Assembly (NCBI GenBank): GCA_022432975.1
Contig: CM039502.1
Location: 69,465,318 to 69,529,317, forward strand
DNA from: Begonia masoniana
Lineage: Eukaryota; Streptophyta; Magnoliopsida; Cucurbitales; Begoniaceae
Direction: 5' to 3'
Length of the DNA stretch: 64,000 nt
Shown: piece after piece, positions 33,530-44,800 of the stretch
How positions within the stretch are numbered: position 1 is the first letter of the stretch
Layout: every line of letters begins with the position of its first letter
Program-made: the position numbers and the translations under genes
Notes under the pieces: model-generated
The model's database searches: none
What the model was told of the DNA's origin: nothing
Seen by the model: the letters and a program-made list of their open reading frames with translations, nothing else

Positions 33530-35153
33530 TGGTTAGCTCAAAGTGATTTAAGCTTTAAAGTATTTTGATGATAAATAATTATAAATGTAATTTATTATGT
33601 TTTTTGAAAATACTTTTGATAATTGGTATTTGGTTAATCTAACAAGTTTGTTTAAATATTTTCAATTTGAAGCACATAGAACTTAAAAGGATAAGTAAAA
33701 ATCATTTAGAAGTTCCTTGTAGTTCAAGTGTTAAGTGCCTAGAAAAAATTGTCGACCGCATGACCAAATTCGAAAATCTCAGAGAGTTTCAAATTGTCGA
33801 TAACCAGAAGAAAGTGTTGATCGCATGACAAAATTTGAGAATCATACTGAGTTCAAAAGTGTCGACCACCAAAAGAAAGTGTCGACTGTGCGATCTACCA
33901 TAGTGTTGATCAAGTTGTTTGTAAATGCAAAAATATTTGCATATGTTGGCAATTGTGTTTTTGGCAAAATATATTTATATTTATGGAGAAAATATATCAA
34001 TTTCAGTATTTCTTAAATTGATGATTTAATACTTGGTGATCAAGCAATAATCGTTTCTGTTTATTGGCTGGCGTCTAGTCAACAGTAATGATGATTCTAT
34101 GGAAGAGAAAAATAAGGAAAAAACAATATTAGGAAAGATATTGAAAATGCTATTTGCACTTGTTTTTTGGAAAAGTTTTATTTGGCAAGGCAATTTGATG
34201 GAAACTTTACCAAATCTGCTGGGCTTCATGTTCCCATAATTCATGGGATGATTTCCTAATTTATTGAGCGAATATCTGATGAGTTGGAGCGACTTTCTTA
34301 ATGTGTCACAGGAGGTGTCACACTATCGAATAAGTAAGATTCGTTTTTCCTTAATACTTGCGGCGCCAGATTAAATTTGGTAACTGATCTGATTTGATGT
34401 TATGGAAGTTACCAATGTTATTTAAGGCTCTCGGTTCTGAGAGAGCCGATTGACGACAGAGCTTTATTTCTCACGTGCGAAGGTTTATTGTTCCGTGTTG
34501 TCGACTTTCTTTCACTCTCATCGCTTCTGTGTTTGAGTAAGTGATTGTTTTATACACTCGACCTAATCTGTAGATTTCATTGTTCTACTGAGTGTGTTGT
34601 GTGTTGCATCCGATGACTTCAATCTGGTGTTCCAGGAGGTGTCCTAGGAGGCAACTTTTCGTGTCTTTCATTGAAACATAGTCTCGGGAGGAGGCTGCAT
34701 CCGAACTCTGGAGGAGTTCTGTTTCTTAGACAAGGGGAGCTTGTCGTGCTTGATCGTGGGCGAGGGGATCTTGCTATAACACGGGTTTCGGGAGGAACCA
34801 ACAACAAGGGGATCTTGTTGTTATCTTGATCTCGGGAGAGGTTGTTCTAAAGTCGAGGGGATCTCGCAAAAACTGTTTCGTTGGGAAGTTAGCTAGAGGC
34901 GGCGACAAAAACAAGAGGGAGTCTTTATTTGTATAAGTCCGTGTGTCTTGTAACTTTTTGAACTCAAGGAAAAGTTTTTATATCTGGGCGTGGCCCCGCA
35001 GACGTAGGCTGGTTGCCGAACTGAGTTAACAACCTCTTGTGTCGTTTATTTCCGCATTTTTATATTGACTATCATTGTACTAAAACTTGGTGTCACACAA
35101 ATATTCTTGTGTGACATCCTGTGTAACATCGTCTAACTAATTGTGGATTTTCA
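33530..35153 (+). repeat. 3' LTR of the old Sirevirus (about 1.62 kb)
   Basis: From about TGGTTAGCTCAAAGTG to GTGGATTTTCA. It aligns over its 3' half with the LTRs at 40572 and 54048: GGTGTTCCAGGAGGTGTCC, GACAAGGGGAGCTTGTC, GAGGGAGTCTTTATTTGTAT, GGGCGTGGCCCCGCAGACGT, then GGTTGCCGAACTG. The 5' half has diverged. It carries the 12-bp-spaced GTGTCA pair at 34303/34315 and the stem-loop series at 34703-34822. No target duplication was identified. Confidence 0.75.
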
Positions 35154-35772
35154 TTGTTGAATGACATTCAAAACAATACACAACGGTCATACAAGTTTTG
35201 ACCAACTATAAGGACGTGTTGATTGCTCTCCTTCTTTTCTGAGGACTCTATAAATAGAAGAGTGAAGTTTTGTGCAAACCACCGGGCTTAAAAATTGCAA
35301 CAAATTGCTGTCAAAATCTATTTGATAATCTAAGTTTTTATTCTATTTTATAGAGAACTTATTGATTGAGAGAGTGCGAGATTTGTGTTTGTTCATATTT
35401 AGACTACTCTTATACTTCAGCAGACAAGTGAAGGGTGGCGCCCTAAGAAAGAGTCTTGTAAGGTTTTTGATTGACACCTGAAAGGTCGATCTTGTAAACG
35501 TGAGGAGTTGTATTAAAAAATTTATTAAGTATGATGTGTATTTCCTAGAAAACTTTTCATATTTCTGTGCCTTGGAAGATGAAAAATGTATTTTTATTCA
35601 ATTTTCAATTTCCTATGTATCTCTATAAAAGAATGCTTAATAGAAAAGAAATTTAGAACATTAGAATCAATCTTAAAAATAGATTGAAGTTTCTCAACAA
35701 ATAGTCTCTATTTTTTGTTTTTGATTTTCTACAATTGGTATCAGAGCAAACAAGGTTCATCTAAGGGTTGAA

Positions 35773-37124
35773 ATGGCAACCGTTGGAACGTCATCATATG
35801 TTCTTATTTTCTCTGGCGAGAACTACAACTTTTGGAGCATCAAAATGAAGACTTTTTCTTATATCAAGATCTGTGGGTTGTAGTAGAAAAAAAAATTACA
35901 ATTCCAGCAGAGGAAAGCTCAACTTCAACCCATAGTAAGCAAGAGATCACCAAAGATGCAAAAACATTGTTCATCCTTCAACAATCTATGTTTGAATCAA
36001 TCTTTCCAAGGTTGATGATGACTGAAACTTCAAAGGCAGCATGGAAGATTTTGTGGACAGAATTTCAAGGAAATGAAAAGGTAAAGATTATCAAACTTTA
36101 AGGCTTGAGAAGGGAGTTTGAGAATTTGAAAATGAAAGACTTCAAATAAGTGAAAGTATATTGTTCTAGATTAATTGAAGTCGTTAATCAAATGAGGGGT
36201 CTCAGTGAAGAGGTGACTGATCAAAAGATTTTGATTAGTTTACCTTGAAAGTATGATTATATAGTGGCTGTAATCGAGGAGTCAAAGGACTTACAATAGC
36301 TATCAGTTATTGAGTTGATGGGTTCTCTTCAAGCTCATGAACAAAGATTAGCAAGAAGAGGTGATAATTCTTTGAAGCATGCTTTTGAATCCAAGATAAG
36401 TCTAAAGAACAATGATTTTAAGGAAAAAGCCCAAAAAGATCAGAAAAATTCTGATTATGAAGAGCGTAAGTGGAAAGGAAAATCTGGAGAATTTTCACCT
36501 TGTGGTATTTGCAAAAAGATAAACCACTTGGAGAAATATTGCTATCATGCCGGGAAACCTCACTGTAGAATTGTAAGAAGTTTAGACATGTCGAAAAAGA
36601 TTGTAGATTTAAAAACAATCATCAAGCTCATTATTCTAAAGGAAATGCGAAGTATGAGCATTTTTTTTCGCATGTTAAGCACTCGTTCAAGAAGAAAAAT
36701 TCTGGTTTATTGATAGTGGTTGTAGTAAAAATATGGCTTCTAATGAAATAATTTTTCCAGAACTTGACACCTCTATTAAGGCCAGAATATAGATGGAAAA
36801 TGGAGAAATTGTTGAATATAAAGGAAAAAGCACAGTAGCAATCTCAACAAATAAAGGTACCAAGTTTATTAAAGATGTATTATTTGTTCCTTCTCTTGAT
36901 CAAAATTTGTTGTGTGTTGGGCAAATAATGGAAAATGGTTATTCTTTGTGCTTTGAGAATGATTTCTGTAAAATATATGATTGCGAGAAGAAATTTGAAT
37001 TATTTGAAGTAAAGTTGGGAAGAAGAAATATTTCTATTTTCGAGAGGTTAACTTCGCAAGGGAAGCCATGGATGAAGAAGAATGAGACTATTTTATTGGG
37101 GGAGGATCAGATGCTGGATAACAA
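35773..37124 (+). pseudogene. gag: copia gag-protease remnant
   Basis: It starts MATVGTSSYVLIFSGENYNF at 35773 and is interrupted by a stop at about 35880. UBN2-type gag follows (KTLFILQQSMFESIFPRL; LSVIELMGSLQAHEQRLAR), then a C-x2-C knuckle remnant (CGICKKINHLEKYC). The protease active site FIDSGCSKNM lies near 36710 and a pre-integrase start near 36900 (FIKDVLFVPSLDQNLLCVGQ). Several stops and frameshifts are present. The catalytic DSG is intact. Confidence 0.8.
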
Positions 37125-37568
37125 ATGAAACACAAATCTGAACATACTAATGAAATAGGTTATCAGTTTTTTAGCAACTTGTCAGAAGTTCAAGTGGTCG
37201 GAGAAGATTATTCCATTCCTTCTGAAGTAGAATCTGATATGATAAGTTCAAGTGATAAAGGCCGAGAATCTGAAAAGGTGATAGAAACTAAAGAAACTCT
37301 TTCAGATTCCGAGAGTAAAATAGGTTTGGAAAAAGGAGTTTCCAGAAACCAATTTTGTAGTTCAGATGATGAGTACATAGAATTCAAGCTTCAAACCCAT
37401 GATTTGATTTCTACTTATGCTGAAATTCTGCCATTTGATGATTCCAAGAAACTCAAGGAAGAAGATGAAAGAGAAAATTACGTTCAAGAATTTAACAGGC
37501 GAGAGGAACCAAATGTAATGGGTAGTGATGATTTGAGGAGCATTTCTAACTATTGTCTCCTATTATGA
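37125..37568 (+). pseudogene. acidic linker ORF of the deleted copia
   Basis: A 147-codon open frame, acidic and serine-rich (SDKGRESEKVIETKETLSDS; ENYVQEFNRREEPN), where integrase and reverse transcriptase should be. It probably derives from the linker between those domains, joined here by the internal deletion. No enzymatic motif is seen. Confidence 0.5.
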
Positions 37569-37599
37569 TCTACTACGTTTTCTTGGAGTTTATAAAAGC

Positions 37600-37918
37600 A
37601 AGACAATGTGGCACAATCAACAGCCGAAACAAAGTACATGTCAGCCGTTGTTTGTGCTAACCAAGCTATTTGGTTGAAAAAAAAAACTCAAAGATATGGG
37701 AGAAAAACAGTGGAGCCTACCGAAATCTTTTGCGATGATCAATCTGCCATAGCAATTGCTAAAAATCCAGTTCAACATTGCAGAACTAACATATTGCAAT
37801 CAAATATCATTGCCTTCGTGAGGTTGAATCACGAGGTGAGATTGTTTTGAAGTTTTGCAAATCAGAAGATCAACTAGCTGATATATTTACAAAAGTACTC
37901 TCACGAGACAAGTTTTAG
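37600..37918 (+). pseudogene. copia RNase H end
   Basis: QSTAETKYMSAVVCANQAIW, TEIFCDDQSAIAIAKNPVQH and, after a frameshift, KSEDQLADIFTKVLSRDKF match the C-terminal part of copia RNase H, including the conserved CD and ADIFTK blocks. The 5' half of the domain is absent. Confidence 0.75.
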
Positions 37919-38297
37919 TTTCTTAGAAAACAACTTGGTGTCGCTAAAAATCACATCAAGGAGGAGTATTAAAAAGTTTATTAAGTGTGATGTGTATTTA
38001 TTAGAAAACTTTTCATATTTCTATGTGCCTTGGAAGATGAAAAGTGTATTTTTATTCAATCAATTTCCTATGTGTCTATGTAAAAGAATGCTTAATGGAA
38101 AAGAAATGTAGAACATTAGAATCAATCTTAAAAATAAATGAAGTTTCTCAACAAATAGTCTCTATTTTCTGTTTTTGATTTCCTACAAGTTGAGATTAGA
38201 AAGAATCTTCAAAGAAGATACTTGAAATATGAACGTAGACAAGATTGGTCAAACCGAGTTAACAATTTGTTTATTTTCTCTTATCTCTTATATTTTA

Positions 38298-39478
38298 AGA
38301 AAATTATTGATTTTAACCCTGTATTATACACGTAATTTCAAGTAGCCCCCTGTACTAAAAAAATCAGCAAACCGAACCTTGTACTATGATTCCGTTATTG
38401 ATCTTGACCTTCCTTCAATAATTCTGTTAAGTTACTATTTAAAAAAATGAGGGGTATTTTAAAAAAATAACAAATGATATTCAATTTATTTAACATTTTT
38501 ACAACATGGTCACTACATTATGAGGAGATAATCTAAAAAATTTTGTAATTTTGAAACATTTATACGATTTATTGTAATTTTATTTACTTATTTTATAAAA
38601 TAATTATAATAAATCATACAAGTATTAGAAAATCAGAAACATTTACAGATTATTTTTTCATGATGTTTTGCACATGTGATAAAATTTTCAAGTAAATTGA
38701 ATATTTTTTGTTATTTTTTTAAAAATTAATTTCAGTTCCTTCTTCACTTTATAAATTAATTTTAAAAAAATAGTAAACGATATCCAATTTACTGAAAATA
38801 TTTATCACATGTTTAACACTACATGAGGAGATAATCAGAAAATTTGCGTGATTTTATAAAATTTAAGCAGCGATCGATCTCTGCATTGCTGCAGAGATCG
38901 ATCGCTGCAGCATGCAGTGCATGCAGCGATCAGTCGCTGCATGCTGCAGCGACTGGGCGCGGCCTCCTTTCCTCGGGCAGAATGTCAATTCTGCCCTCCC
39001 CTTTTATTTTAATCGAAATTAGTTTTAAATAATGGTTTTATTTAATTAGCTTATATTTGATTTAAATGTTTTTAAAGTTAGATTTTAATTCCGATTTCGA
39101 TTTCGGTTTAGGTTCCGCCCAGTGTTTAATTAAAGATATTAGGTTAAAAAAAAATTATGATTTATTATAATTATTTTATAAAATAAGTAAATAAAATTAC
39201 AATAAATCGTGAAAATGTTTTAAAATTACCAAAAGTTTTGCACAATCTTCCCATGATGTACTGAAGAATATGTGGTAAAAATTTCAAATATTGAATATCG
39301 TTTGGTATTTGTTTAAAATACCCCTCATTTTTGTAAATAGAAATTTAACGAAATTGTTGACGGAATGTCAAGACTGATAACAGAATCATAGTACATGGTT
39401 CGATTTGCCAGTTTGTTTAGTACAGAGGGACTATATGAAATTACAGATATAATTCAAGGTTAAAATCGATAATTTTCC
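38298..39478 (+). mobile_element. MULE-type non-autonomous element carrying captured LTR sequence
   Basis: The ends AGAAAATTATTGATTTTAAC and (reverse) GGAAAATTATCGATTTTAAC begin inverted arms of about 170 bp that include CTGTACTAAA, GAACC(T/A)TGTACTATGATTC and AAAAATGAGGGGTATTTT. TATATTTTA at 38289-38297 and 39479-39487 is a perfect 9-bp target duplication, the Mutator hallmark. No transposase. The interior matches 2131-2922 except for an extra segment at 38866-39154. Confidence 0.88.
38866..39154 (+). repeat. gypsy LTR fragment captured by the MULE
   Basis: AGCAGCGATCGATC...GCAGCGACTGGGCG, then TCGGGCAGAATGTCAATTCT, GCCCTCCCCTTTTATTTTAA and CCGATTTCGATTTCGGTTTA correspond to 11738-12143 of solo LTR B (TCGGCAGAATGTCAATTCTG, GATTTCGGTTTAGGTTCTGC). 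The related MITE at 2131-2922 lacks it: its sequence runs through the same point (about 2603) without interruption. Confidence 0.8.
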
Positions 39479-39645
39479 TATATTTTATTATTGCTAGTTA
39501 AATCTAGTCCTATAATTTTTCTATTTAGTTAAGAGATTTGAATTTGTGAACTTGTCAGTTGTCATCGATTAGCCATTGAATCACAAATTTTTTTTTAAAT
39601 AACCTAATTCACCCTTCCCTCCCTCTTCGATTATTTCGATCCTAC

Positions 39646-40566
39646 ACTAGGATTAGACTAGGGCTGGGTAATGAGTATGGGCATTGATCGGTTTGGGTTT
39701 GAGTTTAGAAGGGCTGTGCAAGGCAATGGATGTTAGATATGGGTAATTAGTTGGGTTTTCTAGTTTGCTTCAATTATTTTTAGTTCAATTTCCCACGGGT
39801 TAGTTCTTAACAGTTCTCACAATTTTCTATAGCAAAAATCGTGACCGGGACCGTTGGCAATTGTTCTTGCCTCGTTCAAACCATTTCGGTTTTTGATAAT
39901 ACCAAATTGGTATGAAATGGGACTGAACTGGCTAGGTCGGCTTTGCTCACGGTTCTAGTCTGATTTTGCCCCACCCGAGTTTCTTTAACTCTATTTTTCA
40001 CACATGGCAAATATATATTCACACGTCTCATGGCAAAATCATAAGTCTTCCAGTTTCACCAACCCAATTTCTTACCATTTCATTTATTTCCTTTTGGTTT
40101 TCATAGATTAATTGTTTGATTGTTTTGTTTTGACTTTTTGCAAGTTCATTTTGGTGGTCTATCAAATTCAGAATCGACAGAGCATTCAAAAACAGTTTTT
40201 AGGTTTGTGATTTCATATAAAACTCCACCATTCAAGGTACATATTGAGTCTGAGTTAAAAAAAAAGGACTGAGAAACAGCTAAAAGCATCACAACGCTCT
40301 TCTAGTGAATCACATTATCAGGTATTCCATTCTATCTGTTCTGTTGTCTTTATGACTGGATACTGAAGACAATGTCTGTTTTAAGTTTGGGGGATGAGGC
40401 TGTTTCTCATCTAATTTTAATTGTTTTTTAAAATTTTGTTTGGTTTTGTCTGTCTGTTTTTGGGTGAGGATATCTAGTTTCTTTTTTTAATAACGTGCGA
40501 CTGTTATAATAACCTGTTTGGATAGATATTTAGCTGATAAATTCTATATATTGCAAATTTTGGTTA
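39646..40566. other. noncoding flank, no recognised gene
   Basis: AT-rich with a CCGGGACCGTTGGCAATTG-like stretch near 39845. TTAAGTTTGGGGGATGAGGC (about 40381) resembles purine-rich tracts of gypsy elements but nothing else supports an assignment. GAAAG at 40567-40571 is the Sirevirus target site. Confidence 0.4.
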
Positions 40567-40571
40567 GAAAG

Positions 40572-41728
40572 TGTTAATGTATATTTATGTTGGCATATAT
40601 TTGTTTGGCAAAAGTAATTATATTTTTATTAGAATTTAAATATAGATTGCTATATTTTTCTGGTGCACAGCAGATAGATTTATCGGAGATTATGTTACCA
40701 AAACTATGCAGAATATTAGTTTTATGGTAACCTTGAAAAATAAGGAAAATTGGTTATTTGGAAAGTTACATCAATTATCTTTATCTATGGAAGGCCGATT
40801 TGAATATAGATTGTTCTGGGAATCATAACAGAGATTAAGAATCGTCATTCAAATATTCTGGGGTCAATATATGGTTTTATTCTGGTACTTTCCGTATGTG
40901 TTGCCAAGGGTGTCGCGAGTTTGATTTTTCAGATTGAGTTTCCGTTTGCTGTGCTTTCTGTTCTGGAACGACAACCTGCTGCGAATATATTTAAGCATCA
41001 ACCTTTCACAGAAGAGGTAAGCGGATTATTATTATTCTAGGAGATATTCTCTTGTGTCGTGAGCAACCGGTTTTGTTCCCTCTCTTGATTCTGCAAGTGA
41101 GTGTGTTTTTTATTGTTTCGATCTCTGTGAGATTGTTGTCCACACTCTACCTCTGTTGCTGTTGGATTTCATTGTTATACGAGTGTGGTGGTTGGTTGCG
41201 CCCTATAATAACGATTGGTGTCACAAGCGGTGTCATAGGCGCAATCCTATTGTATTCTTCATTTAAGATCAGTCTCAGGAGGAGACAGCACTGGGACTCG
41301 GGAGGAGTTCTATTAATTGACAAGGGGAGCTTGTCATTCTGATCGTGGGCAAGGGGATCTTGCCATACACGGATTCCGGGAGGAGTCAATATTGACAAGG
41401 GGAGCTTGTCGCATTTAGATCTCGGGAGAGGTCGATCTAAAGTCAAGGGGATCTCGCAAAAACAGTTTCCTTGAGGAAGTTGTCTAGAGACGGTGACAAA
41501 GATAAGAGGGAGTCTTTATTTGTATAAGTCCGGTTGTCTTGCAATTTTGTAAACTCATTGAAATGTTTTTAATTCTGGGCGTGGCCCCGCAGACGTAGGC
41601 TGGTTGCCGAACTGCGTTAACAATTTTGTGTCTCCTTACTTTACGCATTTTTATTTTGTCCATTATTGCTGTTTACTATTGGTGTCACGATCAGTGTCAC
41701 GACACCAACGTAACTAATCACGATTTCA
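40572..41728 (+). repeat. 5' LTR of the Sirevirus
   Basis: TGTTAATGTATATTTATG to CTAATCACGATTTCA. A TATA-like CGAATATATTTAAGC lies at about 40990. The leader part carries GTGTCA pairs at 41218/41230 and 41682/41694 and stem-loops at 41294-41457. It matches 54048-55204 in length exactly. Confidence 0.93.
41294..41457 (+). ncRNA. stem-loop series with GGGA-type loops in the Sirevirus leader
   Basis: Consecutive short hairpins: GACAAG-GGGAG-CTTGTC (41319-41335), GGCAAG-GGGAT-CTTGCC (41348-41364), GATTCC-GGGA-GGAGTC (about 41382), GACAAG-GGGAG-CTTGTC (41394-41410), GATCTC-GGGA-GAGGTC (about 41418), and a weaker ACTC/GAGT at 41296. The old LTR at 34703-34822 has the same series with paired base changes. 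The 3' LTR copy is at about 54770-54930. The location 270-430 nt before the primer site suggests a structured RNA leader (packaging, dimerisation or translation); function is inferred. Confidence 0.6.
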
Positions 41729-41730
41729 AT

Positions 41731-41742
41731 TGGTATCAGAGC
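41731..41742 (+). promoter_or_regulatory. primer-binding site of the Sirevirus
   Basis: TGGTATCAGAGC two bases after the LTR end, complementary to the 3' end of initiator tRNA-Met. Confidence 0.92.
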
Positions 41743-41801
41743 AGGACGCCTCTGTTTCTTAGGCGGGATCTGCGGGATTTGATCGTGTTTTATTCTGTGC
41801 A

Positions 41802-44800
41802 ATGGACTCTATGAAAGAAGGAGGTTCAACAATGCGGCCACCTCTATTAGACGGTAGCAACTATGCTTATTAGAAGGCCAGAATGAGGGCTTTCATCAAA
41901 GCTATCGATGAAAAAGCTTGGAAATCTATTTTGATTGGATGGGATCCTCCAACGATTACAAACAAAGACGGTGTTACAACTCTCAAGGCTGAAGAAGATT
42001 GGTCTACTACCGAAGATGCGATGGCCAACAATAATTCAAAAGCTCTTAATGCTATTTTTAACGGTGTTGATCCTACACAGTTCAGACTTATTTCTACTTG
42101 TGAGTCAGCAAAAAGGGCCTGGGAAATTCTTCAGATCACATATGAAGGAACATCGGCTGTGAAATTATCCAAAATGCAGATGATCACTACAAGATTCGAG
42201 AATTTGAGAATGCATGAAGATGAAAGTATTGCTGAATTTAATGCAAAATTATGTGACATTGTCAATGAGGCATTTGCTCTTGGTGAGACATTTTCCGAAG
42301 AAAGACTAGTAAGGAAAGCTCTACGTTCTTTGCCTCCACGTTTCGCTTATAAAGTTACAGCTATTGAAGAAGCCAAGGATGTTTCCAAAATGAAGCTAGA
42401 AGAATTAATGGGATCTCTTAGGACTTTTGAAATGAATCTAGGAGTTGACACCGAAATGAAGAAGGTAAAAGGAGTTGCCCTAAAAGCCGAGACACAATCT
42501 TCAAATGATTATAGTGAAGATGACCTTGAAGAATCTCTAGCTCTGTTATCTAAGAATTTCAGCAAAGTTATGAAGAAATTTGGCAGAAATAACAGGGGTG
42601 TCAAGTCCAGTGTCAATAACACCAAGACTGGTTCTTCAAGAAATGAAAAATCCAGAGAAGAAAAACCTATTTCTGAACAACCTATCAAGAGCAGAGGAAT
42701 TCAATGTAGAGAATGCGATGGTTTTGGGCATATTCAGGCAGAATGTGCTAATACTCTCAAGAAAAAGAAGAATTCTCTCAACACCACATGGAGCGAAGAT
42801 GAATCAGATAAAGAGGATGAGTTTCAAAACAACCATGTGGCTCTAGTTGCTAATTCTACACACCCAGATGATGTTGCTGAGGATGAATCAGATTGTGGAA
42901 ATGAAAATACGAAAGAAGATCTCATTATGGAGTACAAATTTCTTCATGAAAAATGGACCGAACTTGTTGGAGTTAATCAGCGTCTTCGCATTCAGAACGG
43001 AGACTTGAAAGCTGAAAAGATTAATCTACAAATTTCTGTTGCTGAATTGGAAGACAAATTAAAAACGAGTCGGGATGAAGCGACAAAACTACTTAACGAA
43101 TTGAATCACATGAAGAAAAATGTCAAGATGTTAAATACAGGGTCCTCCAAGCTGGATGATATTCTAAGATTCGGGAAAACAAATGGTGATCGTTCTGGAA
43201 TCGGATTTAAAGGAGAAAGCTCGGGTTTACAGCCAGTGTCACGAACAGTGTCATCACCAGTGTCAAACTTTGCATCACCAGAATTGTCAGAAAAAGTTTT
43301 TAAAAACAAAGAAGTGCAAGTTACATTTGGCACAACTAAACCCAAGCAGGAAGGAAAGCCATATCCTGTTTTTATAAATAAAGGTAACAGAATTACTCCT
43401 ATTTGTCACTATTGCAATCGACCTGGGCATATTCGTCCAAGATGTTTTACTTATCTAGCCGATTTGAGACAAGGTACTGCCAGTAGTTTCTCTTCTCGCA
43501 GATTCTCTCAACAAAAATGGGTGGTTAAATCAAATTTGAAGTGCAATGTTACACAAATTTCTCTAAAAGCTACCACAACCGATGCCTGGTACTTCGACAG
43601 CAGCTGCTCTCGACACATGACAGGTGAGAAGAAATTCTTGAAGGACATTGTATCTGAAAATGTAGGAAAAGTGACTTTTGGCAACGGTGTCAAGGCGAGT
43701 GTCATGGGCAGAGGAACACTAAATGTTCCAGGATTACCGAAACTGGAGAATGTTCTTCTGGTTGATGGTCTAAAGGCTAATTTAATTAGCATTAGCCAAC
43801 TATGTGATCAAGATCTTTATGTTCATTTCACTCGTGACAAATGCGTGGTGTCCGATAATGACAAAAATTGCATCGTAGAGGGAGTAAGATCATCTGACAA
43901 CTGTTATCTTATTTATTCATCTTCTACTTGTCATCGTTCAAGCTTGGAAGATTTCGTTTTATGGCATAGACGGCTGGGACATATCAATGATCGAATGCTA
44001 CAAATGCTTATATCTAAAGGAGCTGTCCGTGGTGTTCCAAAATTTAATTTTGCTGAAGGAAGAATATGTGGACCATGTCAGATTGGGAAGAAAACCAAAG
44101 TGTCACATCCAGTGTCATCGACACCAGCAACAACTCGTGTACTTGAGCTGCTTCACATGGATCTAATGGGTCCAATGCCTGTGGAAAGTATTGGAGGTAA
44201 ACGATATGCTTATGTTACTGTTGATGATTTCTCTCGATATACATGGGTGGAATTTCTTAGAGAAAAATCCGACACATTCAAGGCTTTCAAATCTTTGTGC
44301 ATTCGTCTCCAACAGAAAAAAGATTGTATTATCATACGTATCCGCAGTGATCACGGAAGAGAATTCGAAAACTCTGAATTTTCAAATTTCTATAATCAGT
44401 TTGGAATATTTTATGAGTTCTCAGCACCTAAAACTCCTCAACAAAATGGAGTTGTGGAGAGAAAAAATTGCACTATTGCTGAAATGTCACGTGTGATGTT
44501 ACATGAGAAGAATATTCCACAAAAGTTTTGGGTTGAAGCTATGAACACTGCTTGTTATATTATAAATCGAGCGTATCTCCGTGGAGGAACTTCAATGACG
44601 TCATACGAGATATGGAAAGGTAAATTATCAAATCTTAATTATTTTCATCCTTTTGGTAGTACTTGCTATGTATTAAATGACAGGGACCATAGGGGAAAGC
44701 TAGACCCTAAGAGTGATGAAGCTATTTTCTTGGGATATGCTACTAATAGCCGTGCTTATAGAGTTTACAACAAAAGAACTCGCAATGTCATCGAATCTGC

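Larger units (their letters stand above)
35511..38187 (+). mobile_element. internally deleted copia element with intact LTRs and target duplication
   Basis: LTRs 35511-35733 (223 bp) and 37967-38187 (221 bp) start TATTAAAAA and end CTACA. The target duplication AGTTG is at 35506-35510 and 38188-38192. Primer site TGGTATCAGAGC follows the 5' LTR and AAGGAGGAG precedes the 3' LTR. The 2.2-kb interior keeps gag, protease, a piece of the integrase-RT linker and the RNase H end, but lacks integrase and reverse transcriptase. Because LTRs, primer site and polypurine tract remain, it may have transposed in this shortened form. Confidence 0.88.
35154..39645 (+). repeat. copia LTR-like fragment interrupted by a copia element and a MULE
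   Basis: Removing the elements at 35511-38187 and 38298-39478 and their duplicated target bases joins CTATAAATAGAAG (about 35252), GTGAAGGGTGGCGCCCTAAG, ACGTGAGGAGTTGAGATTAG and CCGAGTTAACAATTTG, ending near TTCACCCTTCCCTCC (39610-39625). TATA box, leader and pyrimidine-rich end resemble a copia LTR just before its primer site. Borders are uncertain. Confidence 0.45.

Noticed and set aside
41731..41742. tRNA gene at TGGTATCAGAGC sites
   Set aside because: Only the short primer-complementary segment is present at each site (12850, 35736, 41731, 55614); there is no cloverleaf.
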